Assembly (NCBI GenBank): GCA_007121755.1
Contig: SKJZ01000144.1
Span: forward strand, 1 to 17,037
Direction: 5' to 3'
Origin: Halorhodospira sp.
Lineage (GTDB): Bacteria > Pseudomonadota > Gammaproteobacteria > Nitrococcales > Halorhodospiraceae
Length of the DNA: 17,037 bases
In this document: one piece after another, positions 7,232 through 14,877 of the stretch
How positions within the stretch are numbered: the stretch's first letter is position 1
How the letters are laid out: each line of letters opens with the position of its first letter
The notes under the pieces: model-generated
The model's input: the letters and a program-made list of their open reading frames with translations, nothing else
What the model was told of the DNA's origin: nothing
The model's database searches: none
Translations under genes and position numbers: made by a program

Positions 7232-8070
7232 AGGTACCATCCGGTGAAAGGCGCGGGGGCGAGCAGCAGCAACCAACCCGCCGCGGCGAGGAATGGGCCG
7301 AATGGGATCTTGCGGCTGGGCGGCCTTCCGGCCAGAACCGGGGCCAGGGCGGCGATCAGGCCACCGACGGCAGCTACGAGGACGAGCGCCGGCAGCGCCG
7401 TCCAGCCGAGCCACGCCCCCAGCGCGGCGGTCAGCTTGTAGTCGCCGTGACCGATGCCGTCGCGTCCGGTCCCCCAGAGGAAGGTCTCACCGACAGCCCG
7501 AAGACTCAGGTAGCCGGCCGCCGCGCCGACGACTGCCGCTTCAGCGGACGGCCCGTGGGGTGAGGTGGCGGCCCATAACAGCCCTGCCCAAAGCAGCGGC
7601 AGAGTCAGGGTGTCGGGAAGCAGCATATGCTCCAGATCGATCACCGCCAGAGCGAGTAATGTCCATCCGGCCAGCGCCACGACCACCGCGTGGACGGAGA
7701 GTCCCAGGAGTGCCACGGCCGCTACGGCCACGCCGGCGCACGCGATCTCCAACAGGGGGTAACGGGGGGGGATGGCAGCGTGGCAGCCCCGGCACCGCCC
7801 GCGTTGTAAAAGGTAACCGAGGAGCGGGATGTTCTCGGCGATGCCCAGCGGCCGCTCGCATCGTGGGCAGTGCGAGCCCGGTACGGCGAGGTTGAACGGC
7901 GGTTCCCCGGCGGGTTCGGCGCCTCCGCCGGCCGTCGCCTCGACGCACTCTTCCCGCCAGCGCCGCACCAGCATGATCGGCAGCCGGTGAACGAGCATGT
8001 TCAGGAAGCTGCCCGCGACCAGTCCGAGGACCACGGCTCCGATAATGGCGACAGTGGGCTCCGTCTCCAC
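7228..8070 (-). CDS. pilD: Prepilin leader peptidase / N-methyltransferase
   Basis: PilD is an inner-membrane aspartyl protease that cuts type IV prepilins and pseudopilins after their conserved glycine and methylates the new N-terminus. The 280-residue protein has an N-terminal membrane segment, a cytosolic loop with the zinc pair CPRC (68-71) and CRGC (93-96), and several further membrane helices. The catalytic aspartates are Asp145 in AVIDLEHMLLPD and Asp210 in GHGDYK. In the second motif histidine replaces the usual methionine before GD, a mild oddity. The start is GTG at 8070, with GGAG ten bases upstream. Fifty-four bases separate it from pilC. Its stop overlaps the coaE start. Confidence 0.96.
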   Translation of the reverse strand: METEPTVAIIGAVVLGLVAGSFLNMLVHRLPIMLVRRWREECVEATAGGGAEPAGEPPFNLAVPGSHCPRCERPLGIAENIPLLGYLLQRGRCRGCHAAIPPRYPLLEIACAGVAVAAVALLGLSVHAVVVALAGWTLLALAVIDLEHMLLPDTLTLPLLWAGLLWAATSPHGPSAEAAVVGAAAGYLSLRAVGETFLWGTGRDGIGHGDYKLTAALGAWLGWTALPALVLVAAVGGLIAALAPVLAGRPPSRKIPFGPFLAAAGWLLLLAPAPFTGWYL

Positions 8071-8124
8071 AATGTCTGGGCTCCATAGGCGGCGAATGTT
8101 GTCAATTCTACAGCCGGCCGCCGG

Positions 8125-9324
8125 TTAGAAAACGGCTCCCAACTGAAAAATCGGCAGATAGAGGGCGGCGACGATCACGGCTGTAATAAGCCCGACAACG
8201 ACGATCAGCGCCGGTTCCACTAGGGCAGTCATCCGCACCAACCGAAGCTCCAGGCGCCGTCCGTGGTAATCGGCGGCGTGGTGCAGCATTTCGTCGAGTC
8301 GTCCGCTCTCCTCGCCGATGCTGGCCAAGCGGGCGCCGGTGGCGGCCGCCGGATCGGCCCGCCGCAGCGCTTGGGCGAATGGAACCCCGGAAGCCACCGC
8401 GTCGCGCACCAGCGCCATGCTCTCTTGCGCCACGGCGCCGCCGGCCGCGCCGGCGTGGGGGAGGGCGTCGAGCAATGGGACGCCGGCGCCTAGGAGGCGT
8501 CCCAACGTTCGGAATAGGCGCTCCAGGGCCGCGTCCCGCCAGACCGCTCCGAGCGGATGGCGCCACAGCCAGCGGCGGACGGCCCGCCGCCCGCCGTGCC
8601 AGCGGCGCCACGCGGCGAGGGAAGCGATGCCGAGGGCGACTCCGGTGGCGACGGCGGCGGGAAGAGCAGTCGCCAAACCGTGAGAGGCGGCAATGACGGC
8701 GCGGGACAACCACGGCAGGGCGGTTCCGCTCTGCTCATAGAGGGCTTCGAAACGGGGCGCCACCACGAGTAGTAGCAGAGCGGTGACCGCGGCCGCAGTC
8801 GAAGCGATCCACGCCGGGTAGGCGGCGGCCCTGCGCACGCGCCCCAGGGAGTCGTGCCGCCGCTGCAGTTCGTCGGCGACGGCGCGCAGCGCCCGTTCCG
8901 GGGCGCCGCTCTCCTCTCCGGCGGCCAGCAAAGCGCCGAATGTGGCGCCCAATCCGGGGAGGTGGAGCGCCGCCGCCGTTGAGAATGGGCGGCCGTGCTC
9001 CACGGCGGAGCGGGCGTGCCGCAGACCGTCGCGCAGAGCGGGGTGGCGCTGCTCGCGGCCGGTAACGCGCAGCGCCTGGTTGAGCGGCATGCCGGTATCC
9101 AGCAGGGTGGCCAAATGGCTCAGCGCCGAGGCGATGTCGGTGGCCGAGGGGCGCCGGTAGCCGTTGAGCACGGCCGGTGGCAGCCGCCGCGCCGTGAGCG
9201 GCTCGATCCCGCGTTGCCGCAGCCCTTCACGGAGCGCGGCGGCGGATTCGGCCCGGCAGCGGCCGGTCAACCGGACTCCGCGTTCATCGACTCCGCGCCA
9301 CGTGTAGTCCGCCACCGTGCTCAC
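8125..9324 (-). CDS. pilC: Type IV pilus inner-membrane platform protein PilC
   Basis: The 399-residue protein has the two-repeat architecture of the GspF/PilC family. An N-terminal stretch YTWRGVDERG with LRQRGI is followed by T2SSF repeat 1 (about 65-190) and repeat 2 (about 267-390), each with the signature GEESG (136-140 and 337-341). Membrane helices lie near 170-190, 207-240 and 370-392. PilC sits in the inner membrane, contacts the PilB and PilT motors, and transmits their rotation to the growing pilus. The start is GTG at 9324, overlapping the pilB stop as GTGA, so the two are probably coupled. Length is normal. A GspF-type type II secretion role is the alternative; the adjacent pilD and coaE favour pilus assembly. 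Confidence 0.93.
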   Translation of the reverse strand: MSTVADYTWRGVDERGVRLTGRCRAESAAALREGLRQRGIEPLTARRLPPAVLNGYRRPSATDIASALSHLATLLDTGMPLNQALRVTGREQRHPALRDGLRHARSAVEHGRPFSTAAALHLPGLGATFGALLAAGEESGAPERALRAVADELQRRHDSLGRVRRAAAYPAWIASTAAAVTALLLLVVAPRFEALYEQSGTALPWLSRAVIAASHGLATALPAAVATGVALGIASLAAWRRWHGGRRAVRRWLWRHPLGAVWRDAALERLFRTLGRLLGAGVPLLDALPHAGAAGGAVAQESMALVRDAVASGVPFAQALRRADPAAATGARLASIGEESGRLDEMLHHAADYHGRRLELRLVRMTALVEPALIVVVGLITAVIVAALYLPIFQLGAVF

Positions 9325-10487
9325 TCCCGGGCAACGCGGCGGACTTCCGCCAGACTGGTCACCCCCTCCTCCACCAGATCGAGGCCGGCGGTGAAGAGAT
9401 CCTTCACCCCGGCGCGGCGCGCGGCGTCAGAGACGGCCTCGATGCTGCGCCCCTCGGCCACGGCGCGCGCGATTTCGCGGGTCATCGGGAGTGCCTGGAA
9501 GAGTCCGGTGCGGCCGCGGTAGCCGTTGTGGCAGTGGGGGCATTCACGGCCACCGGCGGAAGTGTAGAGCGGCGCCGGGCTCTCCGCCAACTGCAACTCC
9601 CGGCGTACCGCCGCGGACAGGGGGTCGGGGCGGCGGCACGCTGGACAGAGGCGGCGGACCAGGCGTTGCGCAACGACGATACTGAGCGATGAGGCGACGT
9701 CGTACGGCGCGATCCCCATGTGGATCAGCCGCTCAACCGCCCCGGCGGCGGTGCGGGTGTGGAGTGTGGAGAGGACGAGGTGGCCGGTTTGGGCCGCCTT
9801 GACGGCGATGTTCGCGGTCTCGGCGTCCCTGATCTCACCGACCATGATGATGTCGGGATCTTGCCGCAGGAAGGCGCGCAGCGCGGTCGGGAAGTCGAGG
9901 CCGGCCCGCCGGTTCACCGCGGTCTGTGTCGCGCCCGGCGCCTCCACCTCGACCGGGTCCTCAATGGTGCAGATATGCCTGTCCGGGGTGTTGACCGTCC
10001 GCAGGGCGGCGTGCAGGGTCGCGGTCTTTCCCGAACCAGTGGGGCCGGTGACGAGGATCAGCCCGTTGGGGCGGGCGATGGCCTCCTCCAGCAGGGCGCG
10101 GGGTTCGGGCGGACAGCCCAGTTCATGCAAGCCGCGCATGCCGCCAGCTTCGATAAGCCGGAGCACCAGTTTCTCGCCGCGGATGGTCGGGCAGGTCGCA
10201 GCCCTGAAGTGTACGGCCGCCCCGCCGGGGCCGGGGAGTTCTACGCGGCCGTCCTGGGGGAGTCGCCGTTCCGCGACATCCATGCGGGCGAGAAGCTTGA
10301 GGCGGGCCACCACCCGTCCGGCTACCGCCGGCGGAGGCGGCCGGACGGCGCGCAAGATGCCGTCGATGCGCAGCCGGACGCGATAGCCTTCGGCCGCAGG
10401 CTCCAGGTGGATATCGGAGGCGCCGCGGGTAACGGCGTCGGCGGCGAGACGGTCGACAAAACGGACCGATGCGCGATCCTCTTCCAT
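9321..10487 (-). CDS. pilB: PilB/GspE-type assembly ATPase lacking the N-terminal domain
   Basis: This is a secretion-type hexameric ATPase of 388 residues: ASDIHLEP (23-30), Walker A GPTGSGKT (148-155), Asp box CTIEDPVE (173-180), Walker B around DPDIIMVGE (210-218), His box GHLVLSTLHT (235-244), and a zinc tetracysteine with CPAC (281-284) and CPHC (316-319). It powers pilus extension with PilC. PilB of P. aeruginosa is about 566 residues. Here the roughly 170-residue N-terminal domain (T2SSE_N/MshEN) is missing. The short form looks real: ATG at 10487 has GGGAG nine bases upstream, no in-frame alternative start lies further up, and the rhomboid gene ends only 124 bases away. Bacillus ComGA is a comparably short relative. 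It could serve a pseudopilus or competence system; no pilin gene is in view. Confidence 0.92.
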   Translation of the reverse strand: MEEDRASVRFVDRLAADAVTRGASDIHLEPAAEGYRVRLRIDGILRAVRPPPPAVAGRVVARLKLLARMDVAERRLPQDGRVELPGPGGAAVHFRAATCPTIRGEKLVLRLIEAGGMRGLHELGCPPEPRALLEEAIARPNGLILVTGPTGSGKTATLHAALRTVNTPDRHICTIEDPVEVEAPGATQTAVNRRAGLDFPTALRAFLRQDPDIIMVGEIRDAETANIAVKAAQTGHLVLSTLHTRTAAGAVERLIHMGIAPYDVASSLSIVVAQRLVRRLCPACRRPDPLSAAVRRELQLAESPAPLYTSAGGRECPHCHNGYRGRTGLFQALPMTREIARAVAEGRSIEAVSDAARRAGVKDLFTAGLDLVEEGVTSLAEVRRVARE

Positions 10488-10517
10488 GACACGATTCTCC
10501 CTTCCTTGGGCGCGGGT

Positions 10518-10549
10518 CTTGATGGGCCGGTGCTCGGTCCAACATCAAG
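10518..10549 (-). promoter_or_regulatory. Stem-loop in the pilB leader region
   Basis: CTTGATG (10518-10524) pairs with CATCAAG (10543-10549), and inside it GGCCG (10525-10529) pairs with CGG-CC (10535-10540, one bulged base) around a five-base loop. The structure lies between the rhomboid stop (10612) and the pilB start (10487), about 30 bases before the pilB ATG. It has no U-tract on the minus strand, so a leader structure or protein site is as likely as a terminator for the rhomboid transcript. Weak promoter-like boxes (TCTTGT, 16 bases, TATTAC on the minus strand) sit just upstream of it. Confidence 0.45.
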
Positions 10550-10611
10550 GGTAATACCGCGTCTCCGGCGCGACAAGATGTGGAGCGCCGAGTGGAGCAC
10601 CGAGGCTTCGC

Positions 10612-11271
10612 CTACCAGTCGAACCGTCGCCGTCGCGGCTTGAGGGGTAGCCGTCCGCGCCAGTACTGAATGGTGAGGAACCCGGCCGCCATGCCCCCTA
10701 AATGGGCGAAGTGGGCGATGCCGGCCATGGTCCCGGTAATACCGGCGAAGAGTTCGAACGCCCCGTAGGCAATGACGAAGTACTTCGCTTTGATGGGAAT
10801 GGGTGGGAAGAGCAGCATGAGCCGGTAGTTGGGAAACATCATCCCGAAGGCGAGCAAAATGCCGAACACCCCTCCGGAGGCGCCCACCGTAGGATAGATA
10901 TGCCCGTCCGCCGCGGCCTGAGTGGCGACGAAGAGTTGAACCAGGCCCGCGCCGATGATGCAGATTGCGAAATAGAGGGCGAAGGTCCGTGATCCCCACG
11001 CATGCTCGAGATGCACGCCGAGCATCCACATGGCGAACAGGTTCACAAAAAGGTGCAACAGGTTGCCGTGGAGAAAGGCGTAGGAGACCACCTGCCACGG
11101 CTGGAACTCTGGTATCCGTCCCCATCCGAACGGAGCGGCTGTATCGCTGTGCAGTGGCCAAAGCGCAAAGGTCTCGAAGAGCGCCGCCGGACCCACGGCC
11201 GTTTGGAGTAGGAAGATGGCACTGTTGGCGATCAGCAGGAAGCCGATCACCGGCGGGAAATTGGACCGCAT
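10612..11271 (-). CDS. Rhomboid-family intramembrane serine protease
   Basis: Rhomboids cut transmembrane helices of other proteins inside the membrane. The 219-residue protein has six predicted membrane segments. The catalytic serine is in GASGG (Ser132), the general base in AHLGG (His190), and the second helix carries the family pattern FLHGNLLHLFVNLFAMW. This is a compact bacterial rhomboid without an extra cytosolic domain except a basic C-terminal tail rich in Arg and Lys. The ATG at 11271 has GGAG six bases upstream. The gene is divergent from the degenerate GGDEF-EAL gene and precedes pilB by 124 bases, so a shared transcript with pilB is possible but unproven. Its substrate is unknown. 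Confidence 0.94.
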   Translation of the reverse strand: MRSNFPPVIGFLLIANSAIFLLQTAVGPAALFETFALWPLHSDTAAPFGWGRIPEFQPWQVVSYAFLHGNLLHLFVNLFAMWMLGVHLEHAWGSRTFALYFAICIIGAGLVQLFVATQAAADGHIYPTVGASGGVFGILLAFGMMFPNYRLMLLFPPIPIKAKYFVIAYGAFELFAGITGTMAGIAHFAHLGGMAAGFLTIQYWRGRLPLKPRRRRFDW

Positions 11272-11301
11272 AGCGGGCTCCGAGCGGATGTTGTGACTGA
11301 A

Positions 11302-11325
11302 ATTCTACTTCAACACGATTTGAAG
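11302..11325. promoter_or_regulatory. Inverted repeat and -10-like box between divergent genes
   Basis: CTTCAA (11308-11313) and TTGAAG (11320-11325) form a 6-6-6 inverted repeat in an AT-richer island between the rhomboid and GGDEF-EAL genes. On the minus strand TAGAAT (11307-11302) directly follows it and could be the -10 box of the rhomboid gene, although no good -35 is visible. The repeat would be well placed to control both divergent genes, but six-base arms can arise by chance. Confidence 0.3.
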
Positions 11326-11329
11326 CGAT

Positions 11330-12709
11330 GTGGAACGGGCGCGCGACACGTCCGCCGGCAGCGGTGCCATAATGTCTCCAAACTTTACGGAAAGTGTCGC
11401 CGGAGTGGAGGCTCTACATCCAATAACACGCTCGCTCAGCCGCTGCGCCTTCGAAGCAAGGCTGGAGGCCTTGCTCGGCAATGGGGCCGCGAGTTGTTCT
11501 CAACACGCGCTGCTCTATATCCGTATCGACAACCTGCGGCAGGTGAATTCGGTATTCGGGTTGGACGCCGGCGATGCGTTGCTGCGCCGGATGGGGGCAC
11601 GGCTGCAGACACGGCTGCGGCCCCCGGATTTTGTCGCCCGGCTCGACGGCGATGTTTACGGTGTCGTGCTCCACCGGACCAGCCGGCAGGATGCGTTACG
11701 GATCGCGGAGCAGATGCACGACGCCCTCTCTACGCTGCGTTTTCAGTGGGAGGGTCATCCGTGCCGGGTCGAGGTGGCGATGGGAATGGCAATGATCCGG
11801 CCGGGCTCGGATGCGCTTCCGGAGATCCTGCAGAGGGCCGCGCGGGCGTGCCGGGAGGCCCGGAAGAGCGGGGCTGGCCTCCTCGACGCGTTGGAAGGAA
11901 CAGAGCTGGCGGCGGCGCAGTTCCGACGGTGGACAGTGTGGGGCAGCCGCGTCGCCCATGCATTGGAGGAGGGGCGTTTCCATCTGCACTTCCAGCCCAT
12001 TCAGCTGCTGAGGCCGGGTGAGGGTGGCGCGGCGGCCAGCCGCCGCGGCGAGATCTTGTTGCGGATGGTCGCCCCGGACGGCGCGTTGGTGTGTCCGGGA
12101 CGGTTTTTGGCGGCGGCGGAGCACTACCACTTGATGCCGGTGCTGGATCGTTGGGTGGTGCGCAACTGTATCGCCGGCCTGGCGCTTTACCGCCGGGAAC
12201 AGCCGGCCGCGCCCGCGCCATCGCTCTTTATTAACCTCTCGGCGGCCGCCCTGAAGGACGAGATGTTCCTTGAATTTCTGGAGGATCAGTTCTCCGCTCA
12301 CGGCACGCCGCCGGCGTGGGTCTGTTTCGAGATCGGAGAGGCGGCGGCGCTGGATCACTTTCGCGCGGCACGCCGGCTTATCGCCGGGTTGAGGCGCCTC
12401 GGCTGCGGCGTGGCGCTGGACGCATTCGGGGGAGGTCTGTCGTCTTTCTGCCTGCTCAAGCAGTTGCCGGCGGACTATGTGAAGATCCACGGCTCCTTCG
12501 TGCGCCGCATGGCCTACGATGAGAGCTACCCAGACCTGGTGGCGGGCATCCACCGCAAAGCGGCCCTGTTGGGCATGGCGACGGTCGCCGGATGCGTGGA
12601 GAGCGACGATCTGCTCGAGCGCTTGTCCGGTCTGGGGGTTCATTACGCCCAGGGGTACGCGGTTGCCCGGCCGAAGGCGTGGTCTTGGCCTGAACTAACC
12701 GAGGGGTAA
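11330..12709 (+). CDS. Degenerate GGDEF-EAL protein, probable c-di-GMP sensor
   Basis: The 459-residue soluble protein has a GGDEF-like domain (about 30-190) and an EAL domain (about 200-455), with no sensor domain or membrane segment. The diguanylate cyclase signature is replaced by DGDVY (106-110), so cyclase activity is unlikely. In the EAL domain several ligand and metal positions remain: Glu241 (EILLR), Asn302 (INLS), Glu334, Asp364, Lys385 and Gln441. The second aspartate of the DDFG motif is Ala365, and the catalytic glutamate of AEGVE is Gly421 (AGCVE). Phosphodiesterase activity is therefore probably lost, while binding may persist. The start is uncertain: GTG at 11330 (composition turns coding-like there) or ATG at 11372. 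The 3' end overlaps the converging motB-like gene by 15 bases. FimX is a comparable pilus regulator. Confidence 0.88.
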   Translation: MERARDTSAGSGAIMSPNFTESVAGVEALHPITRSLSRCAFEARLEALLGNGAASCSQHALLYIRIDNLRQVNSVFGLDAGDALLRRMGARLQTRLRPPDFVARLDGDVYGVVLHRTSRQDALRIAEQMHDALSTLRFQWEGHPCRVEVAMGMAMIRPGSDALPEILQRAARACREARKSGAGLLDALEGTELAAAQFRRWTVWGSRVAHALEEGRFHLHFQPIQLLRPGEGGAAASRRGEILLRMVAPDGALVCPGRFLAAAEHYHLMPVLDRWVVRNCIAGLALYRREQPAAPAPSLFINLSAAALKDEMFLEFLEDQFSAHGTPPAWVCFEIGEAAALDHFRAARRLIAGLRRLGCGVALDAFGGGLSSFCLLKQLPADYVKIHGSFVRRMAYDESYPDLVAGIHRKAALLGMATVAGCVESDDLLERLSGLGVHYAQGYAVARPKAWSWPELTEG

Positions 12710-13429
12710 GTCTTCCAGGCTCTGGCCCGGGCCGAAGTGGATGGTGATCTCGACCCGCCGGTTCATGGCCCTGCCCTCCGCGGTGTTATTGCGGGCAATG
12801 GGTTCGGTGTCGCCGTAGCCGATGGCGCGCATGCGGTCGGGGGCAATGCCTTGGCCGACAAGGTGCCTTACGACGCTGCTCGCCCGCGCGCTGGAAAGCT
12901 CCCAGTTGGAAGGAAACTGTGCGGTGGAGATCGGCACGTTGTCCGTGTGCCCCTCCACCGACATGCGCGCATCGGTCGCCCGGAGGATCGGCAGAAGTTG
13001 ATTGATGGCCGCCGCGCCGGCGGGCTGCAGTTCAGCCGCGCCGACGTCGAACAGGACGTCGTCGTCGAAACGGAAGCTGACGCTGTCCTCGTGGAGGATT
13101 AGGTCGAGTTGATCCTCTCCGAAGTGGTCGGCCGGCAGATCGAACTGGGCCGCCAATTCCGCCGCCAAATCGGACCGGATATCCGGCATCCCTTCCAGGA
13201 TGTTCGGATCACCGTCCAGAATGAACGGGGTGCCGGATAGCAATCCCTCTCCCGGCGGTTGGTCGTCCGGGTCCGGATCGAGGAGGATCAGCAGGACGAT
13301 GAACAGGATCAACAGCAGGGTGATTACATCGAGGTAGACCAGGAGCCAGGTGTTGTCCTCCTCCTTGGCTCCATGGACCTGGATGTGGCGGTTGGGGCGT
13401 CGTACCCGTGGCGACTTCGACTCCGGCAC
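12695..13429 (-). CDS. MotB-like stator protein with OmpA peptidoglycan-binding domain
   Basis: The 244-residue protein has a basic N-terminal tail, one membrane helix (about 28-50) with Asp34 in YLDVITLLL at the position of the ion-carrying aspartate of MotB/PomB, an acidic linker, and a C-terminal OmpA domain (about 115-232). The latter has EGHTDNVPIS, NWELSSARASSVVRHL and NRRVEI, the peptidoglycan-binding signature. It should anchor the MotA-like ring to the cell wall and gate ion flow. The start is GTG at 13429 with a G-rich ribosome site (AGGGGGT) upstream, ten bases after the motA-like stop. No flagellar gene is visible, so it may be a second flagellar stator or power another envelope process. 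Whether H+ or Na+ is used cannot be read from the sequence. Confidence 0.9.
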   Translation of the reverse strand: MPESKSPRVRRPNRHIQVHGAKEEDNTWLLVYLDVITLLLILFIVLLILLDPDPDDQPPGEGLLSGTPFILDGDPNILEGMPDIRSDLAAELAAQFDLPADHFGEDQLDLILHEDSVSFRFDDDVLFDVGAAELQPAGAAAINQLLPILRATDARMSVEGHTDNVPISTAQFPSNWELSSARASSVVRHLVGQGIAPDRMRAIGYGDTEPIARNNTAEGRAMNRRVEITIHFGPGQSLEDLPLG

Positions 13430-13439
13430 CGCCTACCCC

Positions 13440-14345
13440 CTAGCGTCCGCCGCCGCGGCGCGCGCCCGCTGCGGCCGCTCCGCCGCCTCCGCGGAGCGCC
13501 CCTGCCTCGCCCTGGAACCGCTTCTTGGGCTGTTGGTTTTGGTTGGTCTGCTGTTCGAGTTGCTGCGCTATCTCCGGGTCGCGGATCTCGTCCTTGTACT
13601 GGGCAATGAACGAGTTCAGCGTCTCCCGCATCAGCGTCGGATTCCGTTTCTGACACATCAGCGAGACGCCCTGCATAATCATGTTCATCAGCACTAGCCG
13701 CTGTTCGGTGCGGCGCTCAAGCTTGGTGGCGATCGGCTTGAAGAAGAGGTTGGCCAACAGGATGCCGTAGAAGGTGGTGAGCAGCGCCACACCCATCTGC
13801 GTGCCGATCTGGGCGATATCGCCGTCCTCCAGAATGAACATCATGTTGATCAGGCCGACCAGTGTGCCGATCATGCCGAAGGCCGGAGAGAAGGTGGCCA
13901 TGATGCGGAAGATCTCCGCTTCCGCGTGCTCCTTGGCCTGCAGCCGGGTGATACGCCACTGCAGTAGATCCAGTATGTCCTCTTCCGGGGTGAGGTCGAT
14001 CAAGAGTTGCACGCCGGTGCGCAGAAACGGGTTCGCGACATGCTCCAGCGCGTCTTCCACCGCCCGGACATCGCCCTTGAACCAGAGCTGGGAGATGCGG
14101 ATCAACTCCTCCATGTCGTCCCGGGTGTAGAGGCGCTCGTTGCGGATAACGATCCAGACCAAGCGGAAGACCCGCACCACCTCGTTCATCGGGTAGGCGA
14201 GGAAGGTGGCGGCCAGCGTGCCGCCGAGCACGATGGCGAGGCCCGGCGCATTGATGAGGACGCCGGCCTCTTCGGTGGCGACCAGGAAGATCGCCCCGAG
14301 AAGCGTGATGCCGCCCAGCATGCCGACCAAGGTAGAGGGATTCAT
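13440..14345 (-). CDS. MotA/PomA-like stator channel protein
   Basis: The 301-residue inner-membrane protein has MotA family features: four membrane segments (about 5-22, 33-51, 150-172, 185-204), PGLAIVLGGTLAATF near the second, FSPAFGMIGTLVGLI with Pro154, and the LANLFFKPIA segment with Pro204. The large cytosolic loop between helices 2 and 3 would contact a rotor. The usual length is 250-290 residues; the excess is a C-terminal tail (261-301) rich first in Gln/Asn and then in Gly/Ala/Arg. The ATG at 14345 has GGAG five bases upstream. It pairs with the MotB-like protein ten bases downstream and follows the CBS gene by 33 bases, so all three are probably one operon. TolQ/ExbB is less likely, given the OmpA-type partner and the long cytosolic loop. 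Confidence 0.9.
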   Translation of the reverse strand: MNPSTLVGMLGGITLLGAIFLVATEEAGVLINAPGLAIVLGGTLAATFLAYPMNEVVRVFRLVWIVIRNERLYTRDDMEELIRISQLWFKGDVRAVEDALEHVANPFLRTGVQLLIDLTPEEDILDLLQWRITRLQAKEHAEAEIFRIMATFSPAFGMIGTLVGLINMMFILEDGDIAQIGTQMGVALLTTFYGILLANLFFKPIATKLERRTEQRLVLMNMIMQGVSLMCQKRNPTLMRETLNSFIAQYKDEIRDPEIAQQLEQQTNQNQQPKKRFQGEAGALRGGGGAAAAGARRGGGR

Positions 14346-14378
14346 AGCGTCTCCATTGCCTCCCGGTACCCGCCCCGG

Positions 14379-14825
14379 CTAATCGGAATTCGGGCTCTCG
14401 GCGCGCGTGGCATCGCGGAGCGCCCGCAGGATATCTTCCCGGGCGATGATCCCCGCGAGCCGCTGGTGGTCTTCCACCACGGGGAAGCTCTTCGTGCGCA
14501 TCTCCACGATGCGTTGCAGTGTCCTTGTTAGCGGCAGATCGGGCGAAACCGTTATCGGTTCGCGGGCCATGATGGTCGCCACCGTGCGCTCCATGATCGC
14601 CTCGTACTGCGGGACCATCGCTTCGATGTTGAAGGAGAAAGCCTTCAGCAGGTCGAGTTTTGTGACGACGCCCATCAGACGGTTCTCGTCGTCCACCACC
14701 GGGACGCCGTTGAAGTCGTGCTGCTCGAAGATCTCCTGCAGCTCCCGCAGCCGGGCATCCGTCCGCACTGTTTGGGGGTGCTCCGTCATATAGTCGCGGA
14801 CACAGTAGTTCAGAAAGTCGTACAT
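14379..14825 (-). CDS. Small tandem CBS-domain protein
   Basis: From the ATG at 14825 the protein has 148 residues made of two CBS domains (about 9-67 and 80-138) and a short polar tail. Landmarks are VRDYMTEHPQTV, HDFNGVPVVDDENRLMGVV, IMAREPITVSPDLPL and SFPVVEDHQRLAGIIAREDIL. Such Bateman modules bind adenine nucleotides and act as energy or ligand sensors; the ligand here is unknown. In-frame codons up to 14906 add a basic leader that would overlap the acpH stop, and the shorter start has a GGGGGAGAG ribosome site, so I chose 14825. The gene heads a probable operon with the MotA-like and MotB-like genes, hinting at control of stator activity by cellular energy state (inference). Confidence 0.88.
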   Translation of the reverse strand: MYDFLNYCVRDYMTEHPQTVRTDARLRELQEIFEQHDFNGVPVVDDENRLMGVVTKLDLLKAFSFNIEAMVPQYEAIMERTVATIMAREPITVSPDLPLTRTLQRIVEMRTKSFPVVEDHQRLAGIIAREDILRALRDATRAESPNSD

Positions 14826-14877
14826 CGGTCGCCGCTCTCCCCCGAATACGCGCGCCGGAGCGCGCTTGACGACGGTA

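Noticed and set aside
8071..8124. Exact TTGACA on the minus strand (8105-8100) as a pilD promoter
   Set aside because: No -10-like hexamer lies 16-18 bases downstream; the nearest candidate TATGGA is only 12 bases away.
9720..10643. Long plus-strand open frame (307 codons) opposite pilB
   Set aside because: Antisense shadow of pilB; the minus frame has all motor motifs, and this one has no domain or ribosome site.
13440..14345. MotA-like gene as TolQ/ExbB
   Set aside because: The partner has an OmpA-type peptidoglycan-binding domain and the protein has a MotA-size cytosolic loop; no TolA, TolR or TonB-like gene is near.
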